Shown in pieces: positions 41,997 to 50,099 of a stretch of 64,000 bases of DNA (the stretch's first letter is position 1; the number at the start of each line of letters is the position of its first letter). Source of the stretch: an uncultured Eubacteriales bacterium (GTDB taxonomy: Bacteria; Bacillota; Clostridia; Oscillospirales; UBA644); contig URFZ01000013.1 in NCBI GenBank assembly GCA_900547165.1, positions 1 through 64,000 of the forward strand. The letters are read 5' to 3'. The notes below the pieces were generated by a model. The model worked only from the letters and a program-made list of their open reading frames with translations. It had not been told where the DNA came from and searched no databases. The position numbers and the translations under genes are program-made.

Positions 41997-42842
41997 TCAA
42001 TTCTCCTTTCTGTTTCCGAGATACGCCTCGATAACAACGGGGTTCGACTGTATCTCTTCCGCGGTACCCTTTGCGATAACTTTGCCGAAGTTCAGCACGC
42101 AGATACCCTCGCAGATACCCATAACGAGTTTCATATCGTGCTCGATAAGAAGAACGGCTATTTTGAAATCGTCTCTTATGCGGACGATGTTTTCCATAAG
42201 ATCGACGGTCTCGGCGGGGTTCATGCCCGCGGCGGGTTCGTCAAGCAGAAGAAGACGGGGATTTGTTGCAAGCGCGCGGACGATTTCAAGTCTGCGCTGT
42301 GCGCCGTAAGGCAGCGAACCTGCTTTCCAGTCGTGCATATCCTCCATGCCGAAGATCGAAAGCAATTCCATAGCCTTTTCATGAGCCTGTTTTTCCTTGC
42401 CCCAGAAGCGCGGAAGACGGAAAATACCCTCCGCCGTGCTGTATTTGACCTGATTATGAAGACCTACTTTAACATTGTCTTCAACGGTCATATTGGAGAA
42501 AAGTCTGATGTTCTGAAACGTTCTCGCAACACCCATCTTGTTTATCTGCGGGGTCGTTTTGCCCGCGGTGTCCTCGCCGTTTATCATGATAACGCCGCGT
42601 GTGGGCTGATAAACCTTTGTAAGAAGATTGAAAACCGTGGTCTTGCCCGCACCGTTGGGACCTATAAGACCCGCAATTTCTGTTTTGCCTATCGTGAAGT
42701 TGAAATCCTCAACCGCGTGAAGTCCGCCGAAATCAATGCCGAGATGACGGCATTCGAGAGAGGGAGTCTCGTTGACGTCTCTTTCGGGTACTATGGAATG
42801 AGACGGAACGGGAACCATTTTTCCCTTTTGAAACTTATCCAT
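41997..42842 (-). CDS. livG: Branched-chain amino acid ABC transporter ATPase LivG
   Basis: The second ATPase, 281 residues. Walker A is LIGPNGAGKTTVFNLLTKVY and the LivG-typical RTFQNIRLFSNMTVEDNV follows. The signature deviates slightly (LPYGAQRRLEIVRAL for LSYGxQR) but fits the family, and Walker B is LLLLDEPAAGMNP. A 28-residue N-terminal extension rich in Pro/Val precedes the ATPase core. The start overlaps the livM stop by 8 nt. Confidence 0.96.
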   Translation of the reverse strand: MDKFQKGKMVPVPSHSIVPERDVNETPSLECRHLGIDFGGLHAVEDFNFTIGKTEIAGLIGPNGAGKTTVFNLLTKVYQPTRGVIMINGEDTAGKTTPQINKMGVARTFQNIRLFSNMTVEDNVKVGLHNQVKYSTAEGIFRLPRFWGKEKQAHEKAMELLSIFGMEDMHDWKAGSLPYGAQRRLEIVRALATNPRLLLLDEPAAGMNPAETVDLMENIVRIRDDFKIAVLLIEHDMKLVMGICEGICVLNFGKVIAKGTAEEIQSNPVVIEAYLGNRKEN

Positions 42843-43935
42843 TCTGTTGCTCTCCTTTCTTTGCCTTGCGGAACAGGTTGGTTATCGGCGATACCGCTTT
42901 TGAAAGCAGGAATTTGAGTTGTTCGTTATTCTTGAAGACCATAACAAGGATAAGGATGACCGCATATATGAGCATACGGTAATCGGAGAACCCGCGCAGG
43001 ACTTCGGGCAGAAGATAAAGGAGCGTGGCGGCAATGACCGAGCCGAGCATATTGCCGAGTCCGCCGAGAACAACGAACACAAGAACGAGTATGGACGTGT
43101 TGAAATCGAACTTTGCGGCAGTTATGCCGGAATAGTTAAGACCGTAAAGCGCGCCCGCGGCACCCGCGATGGCGGCGGATATCGTAAACGCTATCATCTT
43201 ATATTTCATAACGTTTATACCGCAGGCTTCGGCGGCGATACGGTTGTCGCGAACCGCGATTATCGCGCGACCCGTGCGGCTGCGAACAAGGTTCAGCACG
43301 ATAACAAGCGCAACCATTATCAGGATAAAGCCCGCCGTAAAGGTGGCGATACGCTGAATGCCTACCGTGCCCTGCGCGCCTTTGATGATGGCTTTTCCGC
43401 CCTCTTCAAGCCCGAGGTCGGTAACGTTTTTGCTGCCCGTAGCGTTGAATATGATGTGAAGCCCGTTTGAATCAACGCCGACGATAAGGCAGTTGATAAG
43501 GTCTTTTATTATTTCGCCAAACGCGAGTGTAACTATCGCAAGATAGTCGCCGCGAAGACGGAGAACGGGGATACCGATAAGGAAGCCCATTATGCCCGCG
43601 AGAACGGCGCCGATGATTATCGCAAGAAGCAGACGGAGCCATTTATCGGGAACGGAGTCCGCAAGCGCGGTGGAGACTATCGCGCCGGAGAATGCGCCGA
43701 CGCTCATAAAGCCCGCATGACCGAGCGAAAGTTCGCCCATAATGCCGACGGTGAGGTTGAGCGAGATAGCCATAACGATGTAGCAGCAGGCGGGAACGAG
43801 CCAGCCCTGTTGAGAGCGGTTCAACGCGCCCGCGGAATTAAGTGCGGTAACGATAACGAAAACGACGATTACGAACAGGTAGGTCGCATAATCAAAGACG
43901 TTTGTTTTTTTGAGTTTGAATCTTTTGTTTCCCAT
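42835..43935 (-). CDS. livM: Branched-chain amino acid ABC transporter permease LivM
   Basis: The 366-residue permease has about nine or ten membrane helices. Family signatures are SLNLTVGIMGELSLGHAGFM (about 60-79), VLRLRGDYLAIVTLAFGEII and GRAIIAVRDNRIAAEACGIN (the ATPase-contact loop). ATG 43935 has AAGGAGG upstream, 10 nt after livH. It forms the channel with LivH. Confidence 0.96.
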   Translation of the reverse strand: MGNKRFKLKKTNVFDYATYLFVIVVFVIVTALNSAGALNRSQQGWLVPACCYIVMAISLNLTVGIMGELSLGHAGFMSVGAFSGAIVSTALADSVPDKWLRLLLAIIIGAVLAGIMGFLIGIPVLRLRGDYLAIVTLAFGEIIKDLINCLIVGVDSNGLHIIFNATGSKNVTDLGLEEGGKAIIKGAQGTVGIQRIATFTAGFILIMVALVIVLNLVRSRTGRAIIAVRDNRIAAEACGINVMKYKMIAFTISAAIAGAAGALYGLNYSGITAAKFDFNTSILVLVFVVLGGLGNMLGSVIAATLLYLLPEVLRGFSDYRMLIYAVILILVMVFKNNEQLKFLLSKAVSPITNLFRKAKKGEQQNG

Positions 43936-43945
43936 AACGTCCTCC

Positions 43946-44851
43946 TTATACTTTTTCCTGAACGTTCTTGCCCAAAAGTCCCGCGGGACGAACAAGAAGT
44001 ACGACTATAAGAACAGCGAACACTATCGCATTCGAAAGCTGCGTTGAAATGTAAGCCTTGGCAAAGGATTCGATAACGCCGAGCAGAAGTCCGCCGAGGA
44101 ACGCGCCCGGAATAGAACCGATGCCTCCGAAAACGGCGGCGGTGAATGCCTTGATACCGGGCATTGAACCGGTCGTGGGAGAAAGGGTGGGATAGGACGA
44201 GCAAAGCAGAACGCCCGCAACGGCGGCAAGCGCGGAGCCTATCGCAAAGGTCATCGAAATGGTTCTGTTGACGTTGATACCCATCAACTGCGCAGCGCCT
44301 TTGTCTTCGGAACAAGCGCGCATTGCCTTGCCGAGTTTGCTTTTTGACGTGAAGAGCGTCAGCGCAACCATGATGACAACACAGCAGAGAATGGTGAACA
44401 TTGCTATGTAGGAAATCGAGAGTTTGCCGTCAAACAGATGAAGCGTGCCCGAGATGACGGACGAATATGTCTTCGGGTCGGATCCCCAGATAAGCAGTGC
44501 CGAGTTTTGAAGCAGATACGAAACGCCTATCGCGGTTATAAGAACCGCAAGCGACGAAGCCGCACGGAGCGGTTTATACGCAAACCCCTCGATAAGAATG
44601 CCGAGCACGGTGCAGACAACGACGGCGGCAAGGATTGAAACTATCGCCGAGACCCATGAGGGGAACGACGTGAATTTTTCGGTGATGAACGCAGACGCAA
44701 AGAAGGAGATATAGCCTCCGACCATGATAACGTCTCCGTGCGCGAAGTTAAGCATCTTTGCTATGCCGTAAACCATCGTATAACCGAGGGCGATGATGGC
44801 ATAAACGCTTCCGAGGCTTATCCCGCTGATAAGATACGAGAGAAATTCCAT
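43946..44851 (-). CDS. livH: Branched-chain amino acid ABC transporter permease LivH
   Basis: The 301-residue permease begins GISLGSVYAIIALGYTMVYG, then LNFAHGDVIMVGGYISF, both diagnostic of LivH, and has a coupling loop with LGKAMRACSEDKGAAQLMGI. It pairs with LivM. ATG 44851 has GAGGTAC upstream. A 328-nt gap with a strong hairpin separates it from livJ, which probably lowers permease expression relative to the binding protein. Confidence 0.96.
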   Translation of the reverse strand: MEFLSYLISGISLGSVYAIIALGYTMVYGIAKMLNFAHGDVIMVGGYISFFASAFITEKFTSFPSWVSAIVSILAAVVVCTVLGILIEGFAYKPLRAASSLAVLITAIGVSYLLQNSALLIWGSDPKTYSSVISGTLHLFDGKLSISYIAMFTILCCVVIMVALTLFTSKSKLGKAMRACSEDKGAAQLMGINVNRTISMTFAIGSALAAVAGVLLCSSYPTLSPTTGSMPGIKAFTAAVFGGIGSIPGAFLGGLLLGVIESFAKAYISTQLSNAIVFAVLIVVLLVRPAGLLGKNVQEKV

Positions 44852-45179
44852 AAAAGTACCTCTTTTTTCTTTTTTGGCGAGGTGTTGCCGAGCGGCAACC
44901 GAAATGTTGAATTATATAATATACACACGCATACACGCGCGTGCGCGTAAAAAAATAAATTACGGTATTCCGTCGCATACGGAAGACGCCAAACCGCAAA
45001 ATTCGACAAGGGTTCGGGCATACTACGCCCATGACTGCCGTTTCGGGGTTTTCCGTATACGAGGGAATACGTTGAAAGAATACACCTAATTCGGCTGCCG
45101 CGGGAGGTCAGCACGCGGCAGCCGAAAGTTCTCTTTTACATAAAAACTCTTTTATTTTGCGGGATATATCCCACTTTTA
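44852..45179 (-). other. livJ-livH intergenic region with attenuating hairpin
   Basis: A 13-bp GC-rich stem TTCGGCTGCCGCG/CGCGGCAGCCGAA at 45090-45126 has no long T-run. This is typical of hairpins that protect the binding-protein mRNA and let only part of transcription reach livH. The rest (44852-45080) shows no gene; a purine/pyrimidine-alternating ACACGC stretch lies near 44925-44945. Confidence 0.65.
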
Positions 45180-46385
45180 TCATTGATTTTCGGGAAGAAC
45201 GTAAGTGCCGTTCTTGATAACAACAGCTTTCGGTGCTTTCGAAACTTCACCGGTGCTCTTCCATGTCATACCCTGACCGGTAAGTCCGTTAAGGACGATG
45301 TTCGGCATAACCGCAACGATAGCGTCGCAGATTTCTTCTGTGGTCATGTCAGAGGTGCAGCCGGCCTTGTTTATCGCTTCATATACGGCGTAAACCGCGT
45401 CGTAAGCGTCGGCAGCGAACTGGTTGGGAGTCTGACCGTATTTATCGTTGTAGGTCTTTACGAAGTTTTGAGTCAGTTCATCGGTGGAGTCTGCCGCGAA
45501 CGGGGTCAGAAGCATAACGCCCTCGGCAAGAGAAGTATCAAAGCCTTTAAGGGTAAGAATACCGTCCATACCGTCAACGCCGAAGAACGTCGGCTCATAT
45601 CCCATATCTTTTGCCTGTTTCAGGATAACGGAAGCGGGCTGATAGTAAATGGGAAGGAATATCGTGTCGGCGCCCGCCTGTCTGGAAGCGGTCAACTGAA
45701 CGGAGAAGTCCGTCGAAGAATCTTTTGTGAAGGTGCCTTCGTAAACAACTTCGATACCCTTGGAAGCGGCTTCCTTAACGAAAGTATCACGGATACCCTG
45801 CGAGTATGCGTCATCGTTTCTGTAAATAACGGCAACTTTTACGCCTGCCATATTTTCCGACATGTAGTCAGCCGCGCCGACACCTTGGTTCGGGTCGGTA
45901 AAGCATACCTGGAACATATTATCCTTGCCGCTGATAACGTCGGTGGAGGATGCGGACGGGGTCAAAGCAAAAACTCTGTCGCTGTATGTAAGTGAAGAAA
46001 CCGCGATAGCCGGACCTGTGGTAACGGGACCTATAAGGATCTGCATACCCCAGTCAAGCAGGCTGTTGTAAGCGTTGGTGGAAGTCTCTGCGTCCGAAAC
46101 GTCGTCCGCGGACTTGAACTCAAATTTAACGTTGCCGTTTTTGGCGTTGATCTCGTCAACCGCGATCTGAGCGCCGTTCATAACGGCGGTGCCGTAAATC
46201 GCGGCGTCGCCCGTAAGAGGACCGATACCGCCGAGTTTGAACGTTCCCGATGCGACACCTGTTTCGGAGCCGTCTGCGGAACCTTTGGTAGTGTTTCCTT
46301 TGTCATTGTTGCCGCAGCCCGCGAAAGCAAACAGACAAGCAAACGCCATCGCTACGACAATCAGCATTGCTGCAAATCTCTTCAT
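45180..46385 (-). CDS. livJ: Branched-chain amino acid-binding lipoprotein LivJ
   Basis: This extracellular periplasmic-binding-protein type I lipoprotein of 401 residues delivers Leu/Ile/Val-type ligands to LivHM. The signal ends in lipobox AFAGC (Cys at about 24) and is followed by an Asn/Gly/Ser linker. The core starts FKLGGIGPLTGDAAIYGTAV, and the ligand-site stretch ILIGPVTTGPAIAVSSLTY is conserved. ATG 46385 has AGAGGT upstream. It is first in livJHMGF, with a consensus-like promoter whose -35 lies in a non-coding repeat. Exact ligand specificity cannot be read. Confidence 0.95.
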   Translation of the reverse strand: MKRFAAMLIVVAMAFACLFAFAGCGNNDKGNTTKGSADGSETGVASGTFKLGGIGPLTGDAAIYGTAVMNGAQIAVDEINAKNGNVKFEFKSADDVSDAETSTNAYNSLLDWGMQILIGPVTTGPAIAVSSLTYSDRVFALTPSASSTDVISGKDNMFQVCFTDPNQGVGAADYMSENMAGVKVAVIYRNDDAYSQGIRDTFVKEAASKGIEVVYEGTFTKDSSTDFSVQLTASRQAGADTIFLPIYYQPASVILKQAKDMGYEPTFFGVDGMDGILTLKGFDTSLAEGVMLLTPFAADSTDELTQNFVKTYNDKYGQTPNQFAADAYDAVYAVYEAINKAGCTSDMTTEEICDAIVAVMPNIVLNGLTGQGMTWKSTGEVSKAPKAVVIKNGTYVLPENQ

Positions 46386-46446
46386 AATAAACAACCTCTT
46401 TTCAGCCCGAGACATTCGGGTGAATGTTTTATTTTTCGATGTGAAT

Positions 46447-46475
46447 ATTGTACCACATATTCATGTGAATGTCAA
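46447..46475 (-). promoter_or_regulatory. livJ promoter, -35 inside a repeat end
   Basis: Minus strand: TTGACA (46475-46470), 17-bp spacer, TACAAT (46452-46447). The spacer carries CACAT/ATGTG, an inverted repeat that could be an operator. TTGACA belongs to the conserved end of the repeat starting at 46466. Confidence 0.8.
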
Positions 46476-46656
46476 CGACAAATTCAAACAATGTTGCACT
46501 AATTCACACACACCCAAATATGCATATTGCACAATTTCGCACGTATTTTTTACGAAATCAACCGTTTTTCGGGTGCAGACCTCACATTTTTATGTTTACA
46601 GTGTCAGCGGATGTCCCTCTTGTGTTCATGATTTCAACGGGAAAGCCCCGTTGAAG
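46466..46656. repeat. Tandem repeat upstream of livJ, copy 1
   Basis: Shares TGAATGTCAACGACAAATTC, CGTATTTTTTACGAAA-like, CTCACATTTTTATGTTTAC-like and GGGAAAGCCCCGTTGAA with copy 2, 291 bp away. The last block is a TTCAACGGG/CCCGTTGAA-type hairpin. Short frames in the two copies are not both open on the same strand in a gene-like way. Confidence 0.85.
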
Positions 46657-46756
46657 ATATGTTATTTGAAAAAGGTGTGCTATTTATATACGCCGTGCGA
46701 ACGTTCGCTCCGTTCTCTCGCACATGGCTGTTCGCAAAACAGGTTTGTTTTGCGAT

Positions 46757-46950
46757 TGAATGTCAACGACAAATTCAAACAATATTGCACTAAATCACGC
46801 AGACTCGTATGCATATATCGCACAACTTCGCGCATATTTTTTACGAAACCAACTGTTTTTCGGGTTCAGACCCCACATTTTTATGTTTACTGTTTCAACG
46901 AAAGTCTCATATTTAATATCAACGAACTCAGCGGGAAAGCCCCGTTGAAA
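46757..46950. repeat. Tandem repeat upstream of livJ, copy 2
   Basis: Second copy; it keeps the outward TTGACA at its end but has no -10 at the right distance. The whole stretch 46386-47055 holds no recognisable gene; the spacer 46657-46756 contains CGTGCGAACG and a TCGCAAAACA/TTGTTTTGCGA inverted pair. Confidence 0.85.
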
Positions 46951-47012
46951 AGAATATTATAAAAACAGTAGGATAGCACATTATACTTAACGGAATAATG
47001 TACATATAAAAA

Positions 47013-47039
47013 CAGATTCCGATCTTCAATCGGAATCTG
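47013..47039 (-). terminator. ATP-grasp gene terminator
   Basis: Hairpin CAGATTCCGAT/ATCGGAATCTG followed on the minus strand by TTTTTATATG. Confidence 0.85.
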
Positions 47040-47055
47040 CGCACTTCTATTGACT

Positions 47056-48054
47056 TTACAATGTATTCTGTTTAGGATTATAGGTACGGTTACTCTTTAC
47101 TTTTACATAATCCAATATAGGTTTACCTTTTGGTTCCTTGTCTGCGAATTGATGGATTTTCGGTCCGGGAGCACCGTTTACTTCTATTATTACAGGGCCT
47201 TTTTCGGTAAAAGCAATATCCCACCCGAGAACGGCACTTTCCGGCATAAATTCATGAGCCTCTTTAACAGTCAACAAAGCTTCTTCCCAACACGGAAGTT
47301 GAATTCCGGGAATGATTTTGCCTGTTGTGGGATGGTAAATATATGTTTTATCTTCATAGTCTCTGCCCACAGTTGTAACAACTCCGGTTCCGATATCAAC
47401 TCCAGCCCCGATGCCGTTTGCGTGAAGATTATCGACAAACGCTTTGCCTTTACTCATTTTAAACGTTGCCGCAATAATTTTAGCGGAATTGTTTTCTCTC
47501 AGAGTCATAATGCGGCAAGAATTAACGGAAGAGGGACAAATCTCATTTATTTCCGCGCTTTGAACAATCAATTCCTCACAGATAATATCGTTTTTAACAG
47601 ACTCCTCGTATTTTTGCCGACAACTTTTTTCATCGGTATATTCAAATATCTCGGTCCCTCGGCCGCAAGAATCCTTATCAGGCTTCAAAAAGACTTTTCC
47701 GTGTTTTTTTACAAAAGAGGAAAAATCACTTTCGGAAATTTCGGAAACAGCAACGATTTCTCTTCCGTAAAACTTTTTCAAGCGTCCATAACAAAATATT
47801 TTTGAAAGAGCCAATCCGGCTTTGTTTATATACCGAAGGGTATGACGCTTATTCCAAAAAGTTAAAAAATTCTTTCTGTATCCGTTCTTATATTTATAAT
47901 AATGCATAAGAAAATATTCGTCAGAGGCACAATGAAACATATATTTACAATACAAAAAATCAAGATAAACCTTAACCCGATCTTTTCTTCTCGAAAAGCC
48001 GAAGAACTCCGCATCTCGCATGAAGAAATGAAAATTATCTATTATTTTTGGCAT
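47056..48054 (-). CDS. Sugar-transfer-associated ATP-grasp enzyme
   Basis: The 332-residue protein resembles the ATPgrasp_ST family (hexapeptide or sugar-linked ATP-grasp ligases near surface-polysaccharide genes). ATP-grasp features seen are VFLKPDKDSCGRGTEIFEY (nucleotide-binding loop, about 120-138), ICEELIVQ, and the metal-binding end VLGWDIAFTEKGPVIIEVNG (about 282-301). It would join an amino group to a carboxylate with ATP; the substrates are unknown. ATG 48054 has AGGTGGG upstream. It is a single-gene unit with its own promoter and terminator, AT-rich compared with neighbours and without glycan genes nearby, which suggests acquisition. Confidence 0.8.
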   Translation of the reverse strand: MPKIIDNFHFFMRDAEFFGFSRRKDRVKVYLDFLYCKYMFHCASDEYFLMHYYKYKNGYRKNFLTFWNKRHTLRYINKAGLALSKIFCYGRLKKFYGREIVAVSEISESDFSSFVKKHGKVFLKPDKDSCGRGTEIFEYTDEKSCRQKYEESVKNDIICEELIVQSAEINEICPSSVNSCRIMTLRENNSAKIIAATFKMSKGKAFVDNLHANGIGAGVDIGTGVVTTVGRDYEDKTYIYHPTTGKIIPGIQLPCWEEALLTVKEAHEFMPESAVLGWDIAFTEKGPVIIEVNGAPGPKIHQFADKEPKGKPILDYVKVKSNRTYNPKQNTL

Positions 48055-48079
48055 AAATTATCCCACCTGTTTTTTTTTA

Positions 48080-48108
48080 AGTATATCACAACGTTTCCAA
48101 AAAGTCAA
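48080..48108 (-). promoter_or_regulatory. ATP-grasp gene promoter
   Basis: Minus strand: TTGACT (48108-48103), 17-bp spacer, TATACT (48085-48080), immediately after the SPFH-gene terminator. Confidence 0.75.
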
Positions 48109-48110
48109 TT

Positions 48111-48134
48111 CCGCCCGACGTTTCCGTCGGGCGG
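48111..48134 (-). terminator. SPFH gene terminator
   Basis: A 10-bp stem CCGCCCGACG/CGTCGGGCGG about 40 nt after the SPFH stop. The T-rich tail (GACTTTTTGG) overlaps the next promoter. Confidence 0.65.
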
Positions 48135-48176
48135 CAGTTTTTCCGTTTCTGTTTTTACTTTTACCTTTTTCTGCCG

Positions 48177-49133
48177 TCAGTCGCAGCACGGATCGGGCTT
48201 TTTCGGGGGCTTTTCCTCGGGCGCGGGCTTGGTAACGTCGCCCAGCCCCGTAACTTCGGAAAACATAACATTCGCTTTTGTCGCGTTCACCGCGTCGGTA
48301 GGCACGATTATCTTCGACGCTCTGCCGTTTGACATCGCAACAAGCGCTTCATATTTTTTGAGTTCAAGAACGGCGGCGTCCGCGCCTGCTTCACGCAGCG
48401 CGGCAAGTCCGTCCGCTTCCGCTTTCTTTGCAAGATATATCGCCTTGGCTTCACCCTCGGCTCTTGCGATGCGTGCGTCTCTTTCACCCTCTGCGGCAAG
48501 TATCATCGCCTGTTTGTCACCCTCTGCGCGGGTGATCGCGGCTGCCTTGTGTCCCTCTGCCTGCAAAAGCGTTTCGCGGCGGTCGCGTTCCGCTTTCATC
48601 TGTTTTTCCATCGCATTTTGAATCTCGGCGGGAGGGATAATATTTTTCAGTTCGACACGGTTGACCTTGATACCCCATTTATCGGTAGCCTCGTCAAGAA
48701 TCTCCGTCATTTTTCCGTTTATTGTGTCACGGGAAGTCAGCGTTCCGTCAAGTTCGAGTTCGCCGACGATGTTACGGAGAGTTGTTGCGGCAAGATTTTC
48801 GAGCGCGGAGATGGGATTGACGGCGCCGTAAGCATAAAGTTTTGCGTCAAAAATGCAGAAATATATAACGGTATCTATCTGCATGGTAACGTTATCCTTT
48901 GTGATAACGGGCTGCGGCGGCGAATCGAGTACCTGCTCTTTGAGAGTCACTCTTTTTGCGATGCGTTCAAAGAAAGGCACTTTGACATGAACGCCTGCCG
49001 TCCATGTTGCTTTGTACTTGCCGAGAAATTCAATAACATATTCCGCCGCCTGCGGAACGATTTTGAGATTTGCCAGAATGATCAAAAGAACCACTGCGCC
49101 TGCGATAATACCGATAATTGCACCTACGGGCAT
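48177..49133 (-). CDS. SPFH/Band 7 protein (stomatin/QmcA-like)
   Basis: Band 7 proteins form membrane microdomain scaffolds and often control proteases. The 318-residue protein has an N-terminal membrane helix (about 5-25), SPFH domain (about 26-190, with VTLKEQVLDSPPQPVITKDN and RVELKNIIPPAEIQNAMEKQ) and a long Ala/Glu-rich coiled coil (about 190-280). The tail is Pro-rich and ends DPCCD; the two Cys could be lipidated or bind metal. ATG 49133 has AGAGGT 8 nt upstream, better than the ATG at 49157. No NfeD partner gene is adjacent. Confidence 0.92.
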   Translation of the reverse strand: MPVGAIIGIIAGAVVLLIILANLKIVPQAAEYVIEFLGKYKATWTAGVHVKVPFFERIAKRVTLKEQVLDSPPQPVITKDNVTMQIDTVIYFCIFDAKLYAYGAVNPISALENLAATTLRNIVGELELDGTLTSRDTINGKMTEILDEATDKWGIKVNRVELKNIIPPAEIQNAMEKQMKAERDRRETLLQAEGHKAAAITRAEGDKQAMILAAEGERDARIARAEGEAKAIYLAKKAEADGLAALREAGADAAVLELKKYEALVAMSNGRASKIIVPTDAVNATKANVMFSEVTGLGDVTKPAPEEKPPKKPDPCCD

Positions 49134-49187
49134 AGAAAAAACCTCTTTTCTTTTCATTTTTATATACGAGCGACACTTCCGCTCGCA

Positions 49188-50036
49188 TTATTTATTTACC
49201 TGATTATTATTCAGTGTATCCGATACGCCGTCTGTCAATTTTAAATTTTCCGTTTCAAAAACTTTCATCTGACGTATCGCGGATTTATTAAGTTCAATAA
49301 GTCGCTCTTGCTGTCCGACACCGTTATCTATCAAATAGGCATTCAAATTTTCAAGATTAGAAAGACATACGAGTTGCGACACTTCCGCATAGTCCCTAAT
49401 ATTGCCCTTTTTGTCAGGATTTTTTTCTCGCCACTCCTTTGCCGTCATGCCGAACATCGCAACATTCAGAACATCCGCTTCACTTGCATACACCACCGAC
49501 GCCTTTTCTTTTGATATTTCAAGAGGAATAATTATATTTTCTTTTATGGCATCGGTATGTACCCTGTAATTTATCTTTGCAAGTTCGCGTTTGACCGACC
49601 AGCCAAGTTGCTTTTGTTCATCCGACTTCAGCCTTTGAAATTCTTTAATTATATAAAGGTTTATTTCGGGAGAAATCCACGATGCAAATTGCAAAGCAAT
49701 ATCTTTGTGCGCATAAGTTCCGGAATTATATTTTCCTGCTTTTGATACAAGCCCCACGGCATTTACGCTGTCTATCCATTTTTTGGGAGACATTGTAAAG
49801 TAATTATGCCCCGCCTCATTTTTAATCCGGTCGAATTCGACCAGTTTAAAATCGGGATTATTCAATTTTTCCCACAAGCCTATAAACTCTATTGTGTCTT
49901 TCCGTCTAAGCCAATTTTTAACAACATCTGCGGGCTCTTCCGAATTTTTGTATCTCGCAATATCGGTCAAAGAGAAATAATCGTCTTTATTTAAATGAAT
50001 ACTTTGTTCAAAAACCGTAATTTCCTTATTTTTCAT
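49188..50036 (-). CDS. KilA-N domain protein
   Basis: KilA-N is a DNA-binding domain found in phage and large-virus proteins. In this 282-residue protein it occupies about 1-120: DYFSLTDIARYKNSEEPADV, then VKNWLRRKDTIEFIGLWEKL and TYAHKDIALQFASWISPEIN. The C-terminal half (VVYASEADVLNVAMFGMTAKEW) matches a tail common in bacterial KilA-N proteins, probably for dimerisation or an effector. ATG 50036 has AGGAAG upstream. It is AT-rich, lies between unrelated genes, and has no phage neighbour, so it is probably a solitary acquired gene. Confidence 0.88.
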   Translation of the reverse strand: MKNKEITVFEQSIHLNKDDYFSLTDIARYKNSEEPADVVKNWLRRKDTIEFIGLWEKLNNPDFKLVEFDRIKNEAGHNYFTMSPKKWIDSVNAVGLVSKAGKYNSGTYAHKDIALQFASWISPEINLYIIKEFQRLKSDEQKQLGWSVKRELAKINYRVHTDAIKENIIIPLEISKEKASVVYASEADVLNVAMFGMTAKEWREKNPDKKGNIRDYAEVSQLVCLSNLENLNAYLIDNGVGQQERLIELNKSAIRQMKVFETENLKLTDGVSDTLNNNQVNK

Positions 50037-50099
50037 ATCTTTCTTCCTTTTTTCTGTTCTATGCATGCAATACACAAAATCGCAAAGAAATCTATACAA

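Noticed and set aside
46469..46948. Two similar frames of 61 and 62 codons
   Set aside because: They follow the DNA repeat; similarity is equal in non-coding positions, the reverse strand has stops in one copy, and no ribosome binding sites are seen.
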